Shown: positions 12,349 to 24,885 of the stretch, one piece after another
Position numbering within the stretch: position 1 is the stretch's first letter
How the letters are laid out: each line of letters begins with the position of its first letter
Assembly: GCF_003473485.1 (NCBI RefSeq)
Contig: NC_053042.1
Location: forward strand, 47,827,762 to 47,891,761
Length of the DNA stretch: 64,000 nt
From: Medicago truncatula
Taxonomy: Eukaryota; Streptophyta; Magnoliopsida; Fabales; Fabaceae
Reading direction: 5' to 3'
Translations under genes and position numbers: made by a program
Notes under the pieces: generated by a model
The model's database searches: none
Seen by the model: the letters and a program-made list of their open reading frames with translations, nothing else
Told to the model about the DNA's origin: nothing

Positions 12349-15300
12349 CTGGGACAAACCCGGCCATGTCTTTGTATTGTTCCGTCCTTGTTGGTCCTGA
12401 ACCTCATCAAGTTTGATCGGGTTTATGGACGAGTTTGAGTCTAAAAACTAGCCCTGTCTAATGTGAGGATTGTCCTCGGATCACACGAAACCCGATCTAA
12501 CCCGTCCTTTGTACACTATATTACTTGACTAAAAAAATAATAATATTAATCACCTAAAAAAACTTCTAATTGCTTAAAAATATTTTATTAAATTATTTTT
12601 AAAATCTACTAGTTTTTTTTTTTTTTTTAGAAAAAAAAAATAGAAAAATTAAAAAATTGACTTGCTTTCCAAGACAACCCACCCGATTTACTTATCTATA
12701 CCTATTAATAAAGACAACCCACACGTCCTCTACAAACACTCATTAATTCTACAAATTTTTTTTCCATTAACATGTTCTTTCCATTTATATTCTTGATCTT
12801 CCACACGCCTTCTCACTCAAATAAGACATCCTTAAGTTGAAAGCAATAGTTTCTATAAAAAGTTGAGAATACAACATTTGTGATTTACTGAAGCCAATTG
12901 TCAAGTTCACTAATTAATTGGTGCAGATTTTCTTTTCAAATTTGTTTCTTATATTCACCAAAGTTTGTTACCGTTTGAGGCATGAAAGAGGAAAACAAAA
13001 CATCTTTTTTAAAGTGCAATTGCACGGTTAGTGCAAGTGACTGTTTGTATATGACAATGCCATTCATGATTATCACACAAAAAAACATGTTATAGAAAAA
13101 AACATGCCATTTAACTTGCATTTCTGGCACTATTGTCATTCCTTCATATAAGTTACTCCAATTGATGCATCTTCTTATAATTTGCACTTCTGATTACCAG
13201 TCACTATTTTGTATCTTTTTCAGATTGTAGATGCCCTCAAATTAACAATCCAGAAAGCAAAGAGGAAAAAATACATCTTCCAAACACAAAAGAAAGGGGG
13301 AAAAGAGAAAGAAAACAGTACGAAAGTAGGGGATATGGAGGTCACCCTCTAATGGTGGCTTCAACGTAGACTATACTCTCTTGGCAATCACACCAATGAT
13401 GGAAGGATAAAGGTTGTGCAAAAAACCTAGAAAGTGATTTATTTATAGTTTTCATTGCATGTTACAAAGTTTTAACAAAAGCACATTCACTTTGTTTTGA
13501 AAACATAGATTGTTTTCTTCTAAATTTTTGAGATTTTTTTTAGTTAATTTCTACTCTTAATTTTAAGTGTTCGGTAGCGGTGCTTAAAAGGTAAAATGCA
13601 AAAATTAATAGATGCATTTCTTCCTCTATCGTTTTGCATTTTACTCTTAACCAAATTTTTTCTACTATCTTTTCATTCCATTATTAACTTCTTTCTCTGC
13701 TTTCATGTTTCTTTGTTATTCTTTTATCATTAATCGGCTTTTATTCTTTATTTCATTTTGTTTTTTTTACTACTTCTTACTTATATGTTTTCATCTTCCA
13801 CATGGTGTGAACCTAAAGAAGGCGTAAAGAAAAGGACTGCATTTTTGTGGTAGCGGTGGTGACTAAGTTGTAGGGATAAACATAATACTTTAGCAGTTTA
13901 TACTTTTTCTCTTAATTAATTGACCGGTTTCATTGAAGCAAAAAACATTGAGCGGCTTCATTATTTTTTGTCAAGATAAAAAATCAGACGAGGAGAGCAG
14001 GGAGATGACAATTGCAATGCAATTTATCATATTTGCAACTTTTTAAATGCAAGTCTTATTTTCTATTTCATTGAACCAATGATCATGGTTCAAGGTTATC
14101 TTTTCTTCTTTCAGGGAGTAGATGAGTCTCACAAGGAAGGAGTTAATGTACTCTTCAATTGTATGGTTTGATTTTTTCTATTTTCAAATTTACCTTTTGT
14201 TGCCACCAATTACTTCAACACGTTAAGAGAGTAACTGCAACATGCAACAGTATGAAGAAGAGAATATATACAATTGTTAAAGGCAAAAACAAACTTAACG
14301 GTAAAAAAGAGTTTCCAGCCAGTTTTAATTTTTAGTTTTTTTTAATAAACCGCACAACAAAGGAGGTTATCAGATTTAATCTTTACGCAACTGACCCACA
14401 TAAAGAGATGAGGGAAAAGGATAGAAGGGGAGATGGAGCACCAGGCACGTCACCGGAGAAAGGTTGTTTGGTTGTCGGAAATGTGAAGAAGTAAAAGGAG
14501 GGGAGGGGAGTTTTGTCTACACGACAAAATATAAGAACAACAGGGGTGGTTGGAATTCCTTATATGCGGTATTCAACAATTCATATGCATGAACGGAAAT
14601 ACAATTTTAGTTTCGGTGCTTGAATGCAAAAATCAATGCAGGCACTTCTCAATTGGAATACAAACTTCGGTAACAATTCTAATTTATCTCTTCATCAATA
14701 TTACATTTTCAATGGTTGTTTTAAATTGATATTTTTTTTTCTTAGGGTGCAGGGACCAGATTAGAAGTTCTAATCCCAAAAGAGATAAGGCGTCAAAGGA
14801 GAAACTCATACAAACATAATAGACAATAGTTGCAATTTAATTCTATGTGTGCATATATGGTTGGGTTTGTGTGTGTTGGTGACGGTTGAGAGTGTTGTAA
14901 TTTCTACTATTTTCTTTGATTAATTCACTTCAAATGTACTGCACAAATGAGATTTTTTTTTTACTGTAAAGTAAATTATTTTCATTGGTTGGTTTCAATT
15001 GCAATTAGTTCATTACTCTTTGCTCCGAATGCAACTTTATTTATCTTAAATGTTGTTTCAGTTTCTTAACCCTTATATTTTTTTTGTTTCTTCTTTTCTT
15101 TTCAATTATGAGACTCATTTAAATCTCAGTGTCTCTCAGGCCTTTCTTTTTTCTCTATAACCCTTTTTAATTTTGTTTTTCAATCTCTATGCAGTTTTAT
15201 TTTTCTATCATTAAGCATAATTGAACTCATACTAACATGGATTTGTACTTAACAGTCTAAGTTGACAAATAGGAAGGAATACAAAATGAAAATTTAGTTT

Positions 15301-16112
15301 ATAATAAGCGAATGATGTAATTGAGATATCATTGATGGACTTCAGAAATTCCTCATGTCACATTTGACATTTTTGCTTTTGTGATTGAAATTTTTGTTTT
15401 TGTTAAAAAAAAAAATGATAATGGAATATACATCTTTCAAATTTTAATCGGAGATGAAAAATTGACATTTCATGATGTGCAAAATCCAATATAAAATTAA
15501 GGCCAAGCCTATGGACTCATTCTGACCTTTCAAATAAAGTGAAAATTTTTGTCAGATATTTAGGCGCCTATCACTTTCAATTGAAAGCTCTATGTTAGTT
15601 ATTTAAATCTAAGTATGTTTCATACACGATTTCAAGTGGTCAACACAATAACACGATACAAGATGTTTGTATTATTCTTAGAAATAATATTTAAAAGTCA
15701 CTATGCTTTGTAAATGATACTTACAAGTTTACATTCAAATTATGGAATCATCTTAAGAGCAAGTATATATATTATGCTTTTTTATCTTTAATATCCTATT
15801 TCCATCCCATATGTGGATGATTTATATGTTGAATATCTCCTATATCAAGTGGAAGGGATGAGAGATCGAGACGAGTGAAGGAGTTGAAGAAGAGAGCAGA
15901 AGAAGATCAAGTGGAACGAAAAAAGAAGATTTTGAAGTTATCGAAAAAATGGTGTTACATTATCGACAACAAAAATGGTGTCATTTTTTAAAGGTTTACA
16001 TTAACAATAATCACTTTTTTATTCAAACGCTTAGCACAACCAAGAGAACTAAAATAATGAGTCGCATCCGTATTAATAATAGCGATGAATTGAGTGTTGT
16101 TAGTAAAACATA

Positions 16113-16227
16113 GGGTTAATAGGTCTTTACCCCTTGTAATATAGGCCATTTTTGGTTTTCCACCCTGTAAAATATTTGTTTTGATTTACCCCCTGTAATT
16201 TTTTTTTGTTTTGATTTACCCCCCCTA
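16113..16227. repeat. Single MULE-type terminal arm (relic)
   Basis: GGGTTAATAGGTCTTTACCCC followed by repeated TTTTGATTTACCCCCTGTAAT phrases is closely similar to the terminal arms of the element at 43624-44389. No inverted partner lies nearby, so this is one stranded end, abutting the LTR fragment to its right. Confidence 0.5.
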
Positions 16228-16244
16228 ATAGTTCAGTCCCCCTT

Positions 16245-17278
16245 GCACTTCCAAGGAGATTTTCACTAAGAAATAATCACACAGATTACAACTGCTCAAT
16301 ACTACCTAGTATGAGACTTCACAAATGCTCAAGCATGCGCGCACGCAAGAGACTTCATATGCTCAAGCACTAAAGCAAGAGATTTCTAATCAAACAGAAT
16401 TACACATAAAATTGTTTGAGTTTGAACACTTGATATACAATCAGTGGTGTTCACAATACAATGCAAGGAAAGACTCTAGACTTAAGAATTTCTAAGATAT
16501 ATCAAATCAGTGCAGAAATTCAAAGTGCTTATGTGAAACAATTTTGGCAGAGTTTGGGCGCTTTTAACTTGTTGTAATGTCTCTACTGATCTTCAAGTCT
16601 TCATTCCTTTATATAGTGGTGTGTAGAGAGACGTTGAGATCTTAAGCACGTCTAAAGAGTCGTTGAGAAACCTTTGATCAATACCAATGATCTTTTTCCT
16701 GATTTGGATGTTGTCCTATGAAAGATCAAGTTCAAATCCATTCCTATCTTGAAGGAACATTTCTGCAGGCAAAGTTGTTATCTTGTCTTGTAGCGTAGAC
16801 ACAAACAGAGTCGTGGAGGTAGTGGTTGTACACTTTGTACTTTGTCAACTCTTCAATGAAGGACAAGCACTCAGTGCTTTTCAAATGAACGTTGGCGCCT
16901 TCCTCTTTGTCTTTCGCTCTCTTAGACGAGTTTAAATCCAATAGACAACTCTTAGAGTCTTCAGGTTGAATCTTCTTATCAACTTGCAGATTCTGATGTT
17001 GTACAGCTTCTGAACAAATGGCTTCTGAAGGTCTTGCTTCTGATGACGTCATCAGATGCACTTTGGCTTCAGACGCACTTTAAACTTCAGATGCTTCTAG
17101 GTTTCTCTTGTTGATTCATTTCCTCTCTTTTGTTCTTCCAAGACCTATTAGTTGATCAACTTTGTCTATGGTCTTGTACACTTGAACAAATATTAGCAAT
17201 ATCCAATTGACAATTTTTAATACCTTGTTATCATCAAAACTCATTAAGGTTTATTGTAAAACACATTTTGTTCCAACA
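16245..17278 (-). mobile_element. Copia-type (SIRE/Maximus-like) LTR fragment
   Basis: Read on the minus strand the segment opens TGTTGGAACAAAATGTGTTT (from 17278) and continues with a GATGATAACAAGGT phrase typical of legume SIRE/Maximus LTR starts, then TCTGAAG/TCAGAAGC-rich sequence. It ends near 16245 in AGTGAAAATCTCCTTGGAAG. No PBS, gag or pol follows and flanking target duplications were not found, so it is a solo or truncated LTR. A 105-codon minus frame at 16744-17061 lies inside the LTR and is not taken as a gene. Confidence 0.6.
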
Positions 17279-17482
17279 TATCCATGTTAAAGAAGTGCAT
17301 GAATTACATATCTTACATTTTTTTTTTATCAAGTTCGATCCTTCTCTTTTTGATCAAGTTTGATCATTCTTCTAATTCTAATAATTTTCTGCAAGATACA
17401 TCAAGAAAAACTAAACCAACATTGATGTTGAAAAACATATTGTTTATGAGTTATATGCGTTAGCGCAGTAGAAAGAGCGGAC

Positions 17483-17515
17483 AGACGGGCACGGGAGTGC
17501 CCGTCTAGACGCTAG
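17483..17515 (+). mobile_element. Possible Helitron 3' terminus (hairpin + CTAG)
   Basis: AGACGGGCAC (17483-17492), loop GGGA, and GTGCCCGTCT (17497-17506) form a perfect 10 bp GC-rich stem in AT-rich surroundings. Five bases later comes CTAG (17512-17515) followed by T. Hairpin plus CTRR before T is the Helitron 3' signature. No 5' TC end or Rep/helicase gene was found, so an end fragment or a chance match remain possible. Confidence 0.35.
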
Positions 17516-17734
17516 TGTATATAACAACAGAACCAACAGTGTTAGACATTTGAGTTTTCATGAGAATTACCTCTAAAACAGATTTTGGAGCAAAACCTAA
17601 TAAGTAATAACCTTCCTTGTACAAAAACATACATGGAAAAATATAAAAACAACAAAAAAAAATTAATCATTTTGCCAAGACAGAAACAGATTTGAGCAAA
17701 TTACAATTGCTTAGACAAGTTGTAACTAAGCCCA

Positions 17735-18962
17735 AAATATTTTCTCAAGATAGTGATTAAAGTAGTTATCTCAACACCTTGATAGTAAAGTGAAGCTAAG
17801 TTGGAAGCCAACATTCAAATCAAAGAGGAATATAAAGATTTACATGAAAAATTGCTGATATACTAATGCTAAATCTTTATTTTTTAAGGAAAGTACTCGG
17901 ATGATTAGTACAACGGGGTAGGAGGGGAGTTGGTTATAATCTTCTTTGAAAATTTTCATATTGTTACCTCAGTTACATATTCAACATTCCAAATTTACCA
18001 CAATTTCATTCCTAAGGCACAAACATTTTCGTTGGCCCTTTTGTCTCATGAGCCATTAAAAGAACAAAATTTTGATGAATGACTTTGTTCATTTACTTGT
18101 GGTTAAACAATGGGAGCGATAGTATTTCCTTCACCGCCAGGTGCCAGAGGCAATGCTGCGTTAGTGATTCCTGTTAATGCAGTGAGGGGCAGAAAGTTCT
18201 TTTGGGTCAAAATGTACAGTGATAAAATCAAATCCATGTAAACTGCCAAGTCATTCGGATGATTCGGTAGAAATTGTTTCGGTACAATGTAGCATTTTCA
18301 TAACTATTAAATGATAACATAACAGCTGCTATTAGTTTTCCCCATTATATCATACTCACCTTCCTCTATCTTTTTCGCGTGACAAATGTCGCATTATTCC
18401 TCTCTCATACGACATTGAGTTTTGGGAGGATCAACGTAGATTCACTTTCAATTTTCCTTACAATATACATATTTCCTATGAACTTCAAAGCATTATCAGT
18501 TTAGGAATGATTTATGAAGCAGGCATATTGGCTGATCAATCCAGCTGACAACCTTATAGTTAGAAATAACAAAGGCATCATTCTGCAGCTTAATTCGTGA
18601 CTTAAAATTTTGATAGCATCTATTGTCGCAATTGTACCGGTTCTTTTTAATGAAAGCTATCAGAGTTCAGACACTGTTAGATGGCATTTAACCTATCAAC
18701 GATAGTTTTAATTTTACTAATCATTTATCATTCAATAGTTTCGTCAAATCTTTGTCACCTCGTTGCAATTGAATAAGTTCACTGTAAAGCAATAATACTA
18801 GATATGCATGGGAGCATAATTGGAACAGCAAAGACAATTAATTTATTAGTAAACTCTAATTACTATGTCAAATATTTGAACCTTTTCAAAATGATGCGAA
18901 AAAATAGTTGATGCATAATCCTTTCTTTTATACACTTAAACTAGGAGATATAAAGCTAAATT
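17735..18962. repeat. 1.2 kb dispersed duplicate, copy B
   Basis: Collinear with 6241-7692 (see copy A). Here the segment ends at CTAAATTG, 36 bp before the target site of the solo LTR at 19004. Confidence 0.75.
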
Positions 18963-19003
18963 GATACTCTTATACTGCTGATGTAAAATGAATGTTTCGT
19001 TTT

Positions 19004-19810
19004 TGTTGAGATTGTCTTCAAATTTGTGGTCTGGAAGAACAGGGAAATCGTGACACGATTTTGGAATCGTGACACGATTGGAGGTGCCGTGAGCTAGGGT
19101 TGCAGGGGTGCAAATCGTGGCACGATTTGGGAAAATCGTGACACGATCCAGAAACTTGCTCGTTAAGTATCCTTGATAAGGACTGGTCGTTCCTTGGGAC
19201 GGACGCAAATCGTGACACGATTGGGAAAATCGTGACACGATTGGAACAGAGGAAGACTAGTACTTAAGTGTTCTTGTGCAGATTTGAAGGGTGAGAGTTG
19301 GAAGAGAGAGACTTGGGAAATCAAAGGGGAAGCTCTAGGGTTTAGGGTTCTTTGATTAGAGTATCTCTTGGGTTGAAAACATGGGAAACACCTTGTAGAG
19401 AGAATCATTGAGTGTCTTGGTGAGATTGGGAAAGGGGTAGAAATTAGGGTTTGTTCATAGTGAACTTGTCAAGCTAATTTCTTGTAACCTCTTGTATCCC
19501 TTTTGTAAAGAACTCATTTGATAGTGGATTGGAGAGTACAATCTCTCCTCCAGAGTAGGTCAAGTTTGGACCGAACTGGGTGAACAATCTCTTTGTGTTT
19601 ATTGTTTTCTTCTTCCCTCTCCTTGTATCTTGTGATTGTTGCTTTGTGTTTCACACTTGTTTCCTAGATTAGATCTAGGTGGTGTTTTGTTGTTTCTTGC
19701 TTGCACAATAAACTTTGTTTGGTGGTTACCACTCTCCGTCGCTCCACACATCATTATTCTTTGTATTGGTGTGGTTCGATCCGACCTTGGAGGCTCGGGG
19801 ATTCACAACA
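19004..19810 (+). mobile_element. Solo LTR, 807 bp (copia-type likely)
   Basis: The ends are TGTTGAG and CACAACA with a perfect 5 bp target duplication GTTTT (18999-19003 and 19811-19815). An AATAAA at 19707-19712 lies about 100 bp before the 3' end, fitting an LTR read on the plus strand. Its first 250 bp holds five or six near-copies of the palindrome AATCGTGACACGATT. No internal retroelement genes or partner LTR exist, so it is a solo LTR. Confidence 0.82.
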
Positions 19811-20308
19811 GTTTTCTTACACATAGACAGTAGTACCTAAAGCACAGAGTTATTCAAACACAAAATGAGAGAATATTTATACTACAACTTAGAGATTAAT
19901 CACACCTTTCCCATATGCCTAACAAAATTAAAGGAATAGCCATAGCAGCATCATGATTCATTGCTAACTTAGTGTATTGTGAGAGCAATGTTTATACAGC
20001 TTTTCTTCAATCATTAATAATCCTTTTCTCACCTACAAATGTAAAATTCAACCCAACTCTAAGCCAAGAACAATTCTCATCTTATTCAAGGCTACTTAAA
20101 TTTTGCATGTTTTTACAGTAAATAAATTAAACCTTCGATCCCTACTCAAATCTCACATTACCCTCTATGCAAATGCTCAACACGTCAATGCCGTAGTGAT
20201 AAAGTCATCATGAGACCATATTAAGAACTACATTTTTTTCTCTCTTCCTAAATAGATGCTTCAACTCTCTGAAGTTTAAGCTACGAAAGAAAGCCATGGA
20301 CGTCACTT

Positions 20309-20575
20309 TGAGATGGTTAAATGTCACCTCGATGATCCTTAAGACCAATAGCTATTCATTATGTGAATTTTGAGATGATATATTTGAGTCATTGATGGCT
20401 GTGGATCGAGATGCTACTGTAATGTGAATCTTTCTTCATAATGCAAATTGGGACGGTTAAATGCAACCTCGGTGACCCTTAAGTCCAATAGCTATAGGTT
20501 ATATAAATTTTGGGATGGTTAAATTCAGCTTTGGCAACACTCAAGTTCAATAGCTATTAATTATGCTAATTGTAG
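20309..20575. repeat. Diverged three-copy repeat
   Basis: A phrase of the form GGGATGGTTAAATGCAACCT, then CTTAAGTCCAATAGCTAT, recurs starting near 20309, 20449 and 20511. The first interval holds extra sequence. Non-coding. Confidence 0.6.
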
Positions 20576-21540
20576 GTTGAAATGAAGGGGATGCAGAGAA
20601 CCCTTTAATGGTGTTGACTTATTTGATGTCCCTTAGTTCTGATCTTTCTTGCTTTTACAATATAATATGATTTTGCATTATCCTTTTCCTTGTGTGTGGA
20701 AACTGGAAAATACATTAAGTTAATTTACTCCTTTCCTTCAACTCAAATTGTCTATTAGACTATTAGTGACTACTTTCCTTTCCACTAGGAATAGGGAGAA
20801 TATCTTTGAAAGCAAGTGAAGTGATTGAGTTCAAGTGTTTAATGAGCTCCACCAAAGTATGAATTGTTCAGGACAACTGAGTTCAATTTTTTGGTGAAAC
20901 AATTTCTTGATCACCTCACAGCCGAGAGAATACCTTCGCAATTTTTTTACTTCATTCTTAAACTAGCAGGAGCAACATTTTGATTTTTGTCTGCTAGATA
21001 TGTTACAGCTTTGGGGCACATAACATCATGACCATGATCTTACTTGTTATCGGCTATGTAAGGACTTAGTAGCACTTGATTGAAAATTGTTAAGCAGTAA
21101 AAATGACCAAAACAATATTCCAGAGGACCAACTACATTTTTTAAGGACCTCACTGTATACTTTTTTAAAACAGACTAATTTTTTTAATTTTTTTTTGTAT
21201 TTATCATCCTATTCTCAAAGAAAGGAGCCCGGGCATTTGGTTACACAAATGTACAACTTTTATCCCTTACGTTCATTGGTTGGTTTAGTTTGGTCTATAT
21301 AAATTGCTTAAGTAAAGGACCACACAACATTAGTGTAAGTTATTGTAAGATAATTACCACATATGTATTGTTTGGAATCTTTTTTTGAATTAGTCTAATA
21401 GGCAGAATTTTATCGTTTAAGAATTAGTGAGAAATTTCAAATTCAAACTCAAAATCTTGCATACTACGATATTTATGTGGATTATTTGAAAATTTAATTA
21501 AAGAAAAAGCAAATAAGTTTATGCACAATAGTTCACAAGT

Positions 21541-21663
21541 GCAGATTACACACTCATTCAAATTTTTGTGACTAATTCAATGTGTAACTTAGCACACGTG
21601 CAAATTATACACTCACACACACATAAATTTTTGTGACTAATTCGATGTGTAACTTAGCATACG
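21541..21663. repeat. Two-copy tandem repeat, about 62 bp
   Basis: Both copies read GCA(G/A)ATTA(C/T)ACACTCA, then AAATTTTTGTGACTAATTC and GATGTGTAACTTAGCA-like sequence (21541-21600 and 21600-21663). Confidence 0.8.
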
Positions 21664-21990
21664 GGATTCAGTTCAAACACATTTACATTAATAGAGTTTA
21701 TGCATACTTACTTAAATTAACTTTACATACATCTAAGATCATGTAACCAAGCAATAGAGCTTAAGTGGAACAACTTTTTAATAGGCTAAATGTGTGATAA
21801 ATTGTTTAGGAGAATCTGAGTTTGATTTTTAGGTGGAACAGTTTTTTATCAGACTATTCTTACCTCACAGCCGAATTTCAAATTAATAGATAAAAAAACC
21901 TAAAGGCCAATTTATTACAATTAGATAACTTAAAGGAATATAGCCTATGAATTAGAGTAATTGACTCAATGTGTAAAAATTGATTATAGT

Positions 21991-22076
21991 GTGTGTATAT
22001 ATGAATTAAATTAAATTCAATAAAAAATTAAATGTGTGTATATATAAATTAAATTAAATTCAATAAAAAATTAAAA
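21991..22076. repeat. Two-copy tandem repeat, about 43 bp
   Basis: GTGTGTATATAT, AATTAAATTAAATTCAAT and AAAAAATTAAA occur in the same order twice, just upstream of the RPS18 promoter. Confidence 0.85.
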
Positions 22077-22102
22077 TTTGTTAGTTCTCAATATTTGGTT
22101 TT

Positions 22103-22203
22103 TGGGCCAAGTCCAAAAGTATTAGAATACTAGAATATCCAGGGTAAAACCGTCAATCTATCATTTGAGCATGATATAAATAATGAATTCTCCGAAACCC
22201 TAA
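22103..22203 (+). promoter_or_regulatory. RPS18 promoter: site II and telo-box
   Basis: TGGGCC (22103-22108) is a site II-type element. A TATA-like TATAAATA lies at 22175-22182, and AAACCCTAA (22195-22203) is a telo-box. Telo-box plus site II is the established signature of plant ribosomal-protein promoters tied to cell proliferation. The telo-box lies about 90 bp upstream of the start codon, probably at or near the transcript start. Confidence 0.7.
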
Positions 22204-22293
22204 TTCTCTTCTTCATCATTTACATTGGCCACAGAAACACACCCTTGGCGGCAGTTATCACCGTTCACTGGGAACCTTCATCGGCTAGTCTAA

Positions 22294-23938
<1,645 letters not shown>

Positions 23939-24551
23939 GCTGTTATGTTTTGACTTGGAGATTAGATGATTTTGAGGAAGCATATTTTAAGCTTATTATT
24001 AGACATGTTTCCTATACAGACTTTGTATGGTTGTTAAATGCTGCGACTATTTCAATTTTATTTGAATTCTGTTAAAAGTGTCTTTTTTTCTTATTTGTTG
24101 AATGATATTGGTGTTTATTCCCGTTGGTTCTTAGCATAGTAATGATATTTCTCAAATAAAAATAACGCAAATTTTCAAAAAGTATACTAGCATTAACAAT
24201 AAATTGTCAAAATATGTATCTTGGTTGGTTATTGTTGTTGATTTGGTTGTTGTATAGCACTTTTATTTCTGGGGATGTACTCTAAATGCTTGTTCACGAA
24301 TGGGGTTGAAGTTGTGTTTTTAATTTATTGTCCAAGCTCTTGTCTTGAATATCCTAGGGTCGTTGCATTTTGTTTGGTTTACTCCTTTCACTTCTTTTGG
24401 CGCAACTCTTTTCTAATCTCTATAGCATTACATCTAATCCTTTCATCTGCGTGATATATGAAATTGCACTGTTTATGTGTGGTGAGGAAGTTCCTTAGCT
24501 TTTGTTTTTCACTGTAGTTTTTATACGGGACTTGTCGCTCTTTTTTTTTTT
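23939..24551. other. RPS18 3' flank
   Basis: Holds the 3' UTR and unique-looking sequence; no gene or clear transposon is seen. Confidence 0.5.
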
Positions 24552-24627
24552 GGTGGCAGCTGGGGTTTGAACTTCGGACTTTGCATATATTATATATTGT
24601 TTATACCAACTGAGCTATGTTCACGAG
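24552..24627 (-). repeat. SINE-like tRNA-derived unit
   Basis: On the minus strand it reads CTCGTGAACATAGCTCAGTT, then GGTATAAACAATATATAATA, then GAAGTTCAAACCCCAGC. TAGCTCAGTTGG resembles a Pol III A box and GTTCAAACC a B box. The 76 bp cannot fold as a tRNA with normal arms, so it is read as a SINE fragment. The same unit recurs at 36766, 59648 and 61132. Confidence 0.6.
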
Positions 24628-24885
24628 AAGGGCACTTGTCGCTTATTTTAATATAGATATATAAGTCGCTTCTTTTAATATAGATATATAAGTTTGTTAG
24701 TTGGATATTTGCATTGGGAGAATTAAACTCGGGGCCTTAAGAAGGTTTTAGTGAGATCAATTTCCTAATGGGTCCAACTACGAATCTATTGAGTAGTGTT
24801 TGCAACCCTCTCTTTTGAACATTCTTTCGCTTACTCTTTTATTTGGTTAAATCAATGCGAACCTTATACTTTAAAAATGAAATCC

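Larger units (their letters stand above)
10676..16110. other. Gene-free stretch, 5.4 kb
   Basis: No credible coding sequence is seen. It contains a transposon relic (11926-12239), a two-copy tandem repeat (12252-12348), long A/T runs near 12610-12640, and a small inverted repeat (GTAAAATGCAAAA near 13591 with TTTTGCATTTTAC near 13631). The rest is AT-rich unique-looking sequence; small open frames at 11700 and 12936 have no protein-like features. Confidence 0.6.

Noticed and set aside
16744-17061. 105-codon minus-strand frame
   Set aside because: It lies within an SIRE/Maximus-like LTR, which is non-coding, and the composition is that of the LTR repeats.
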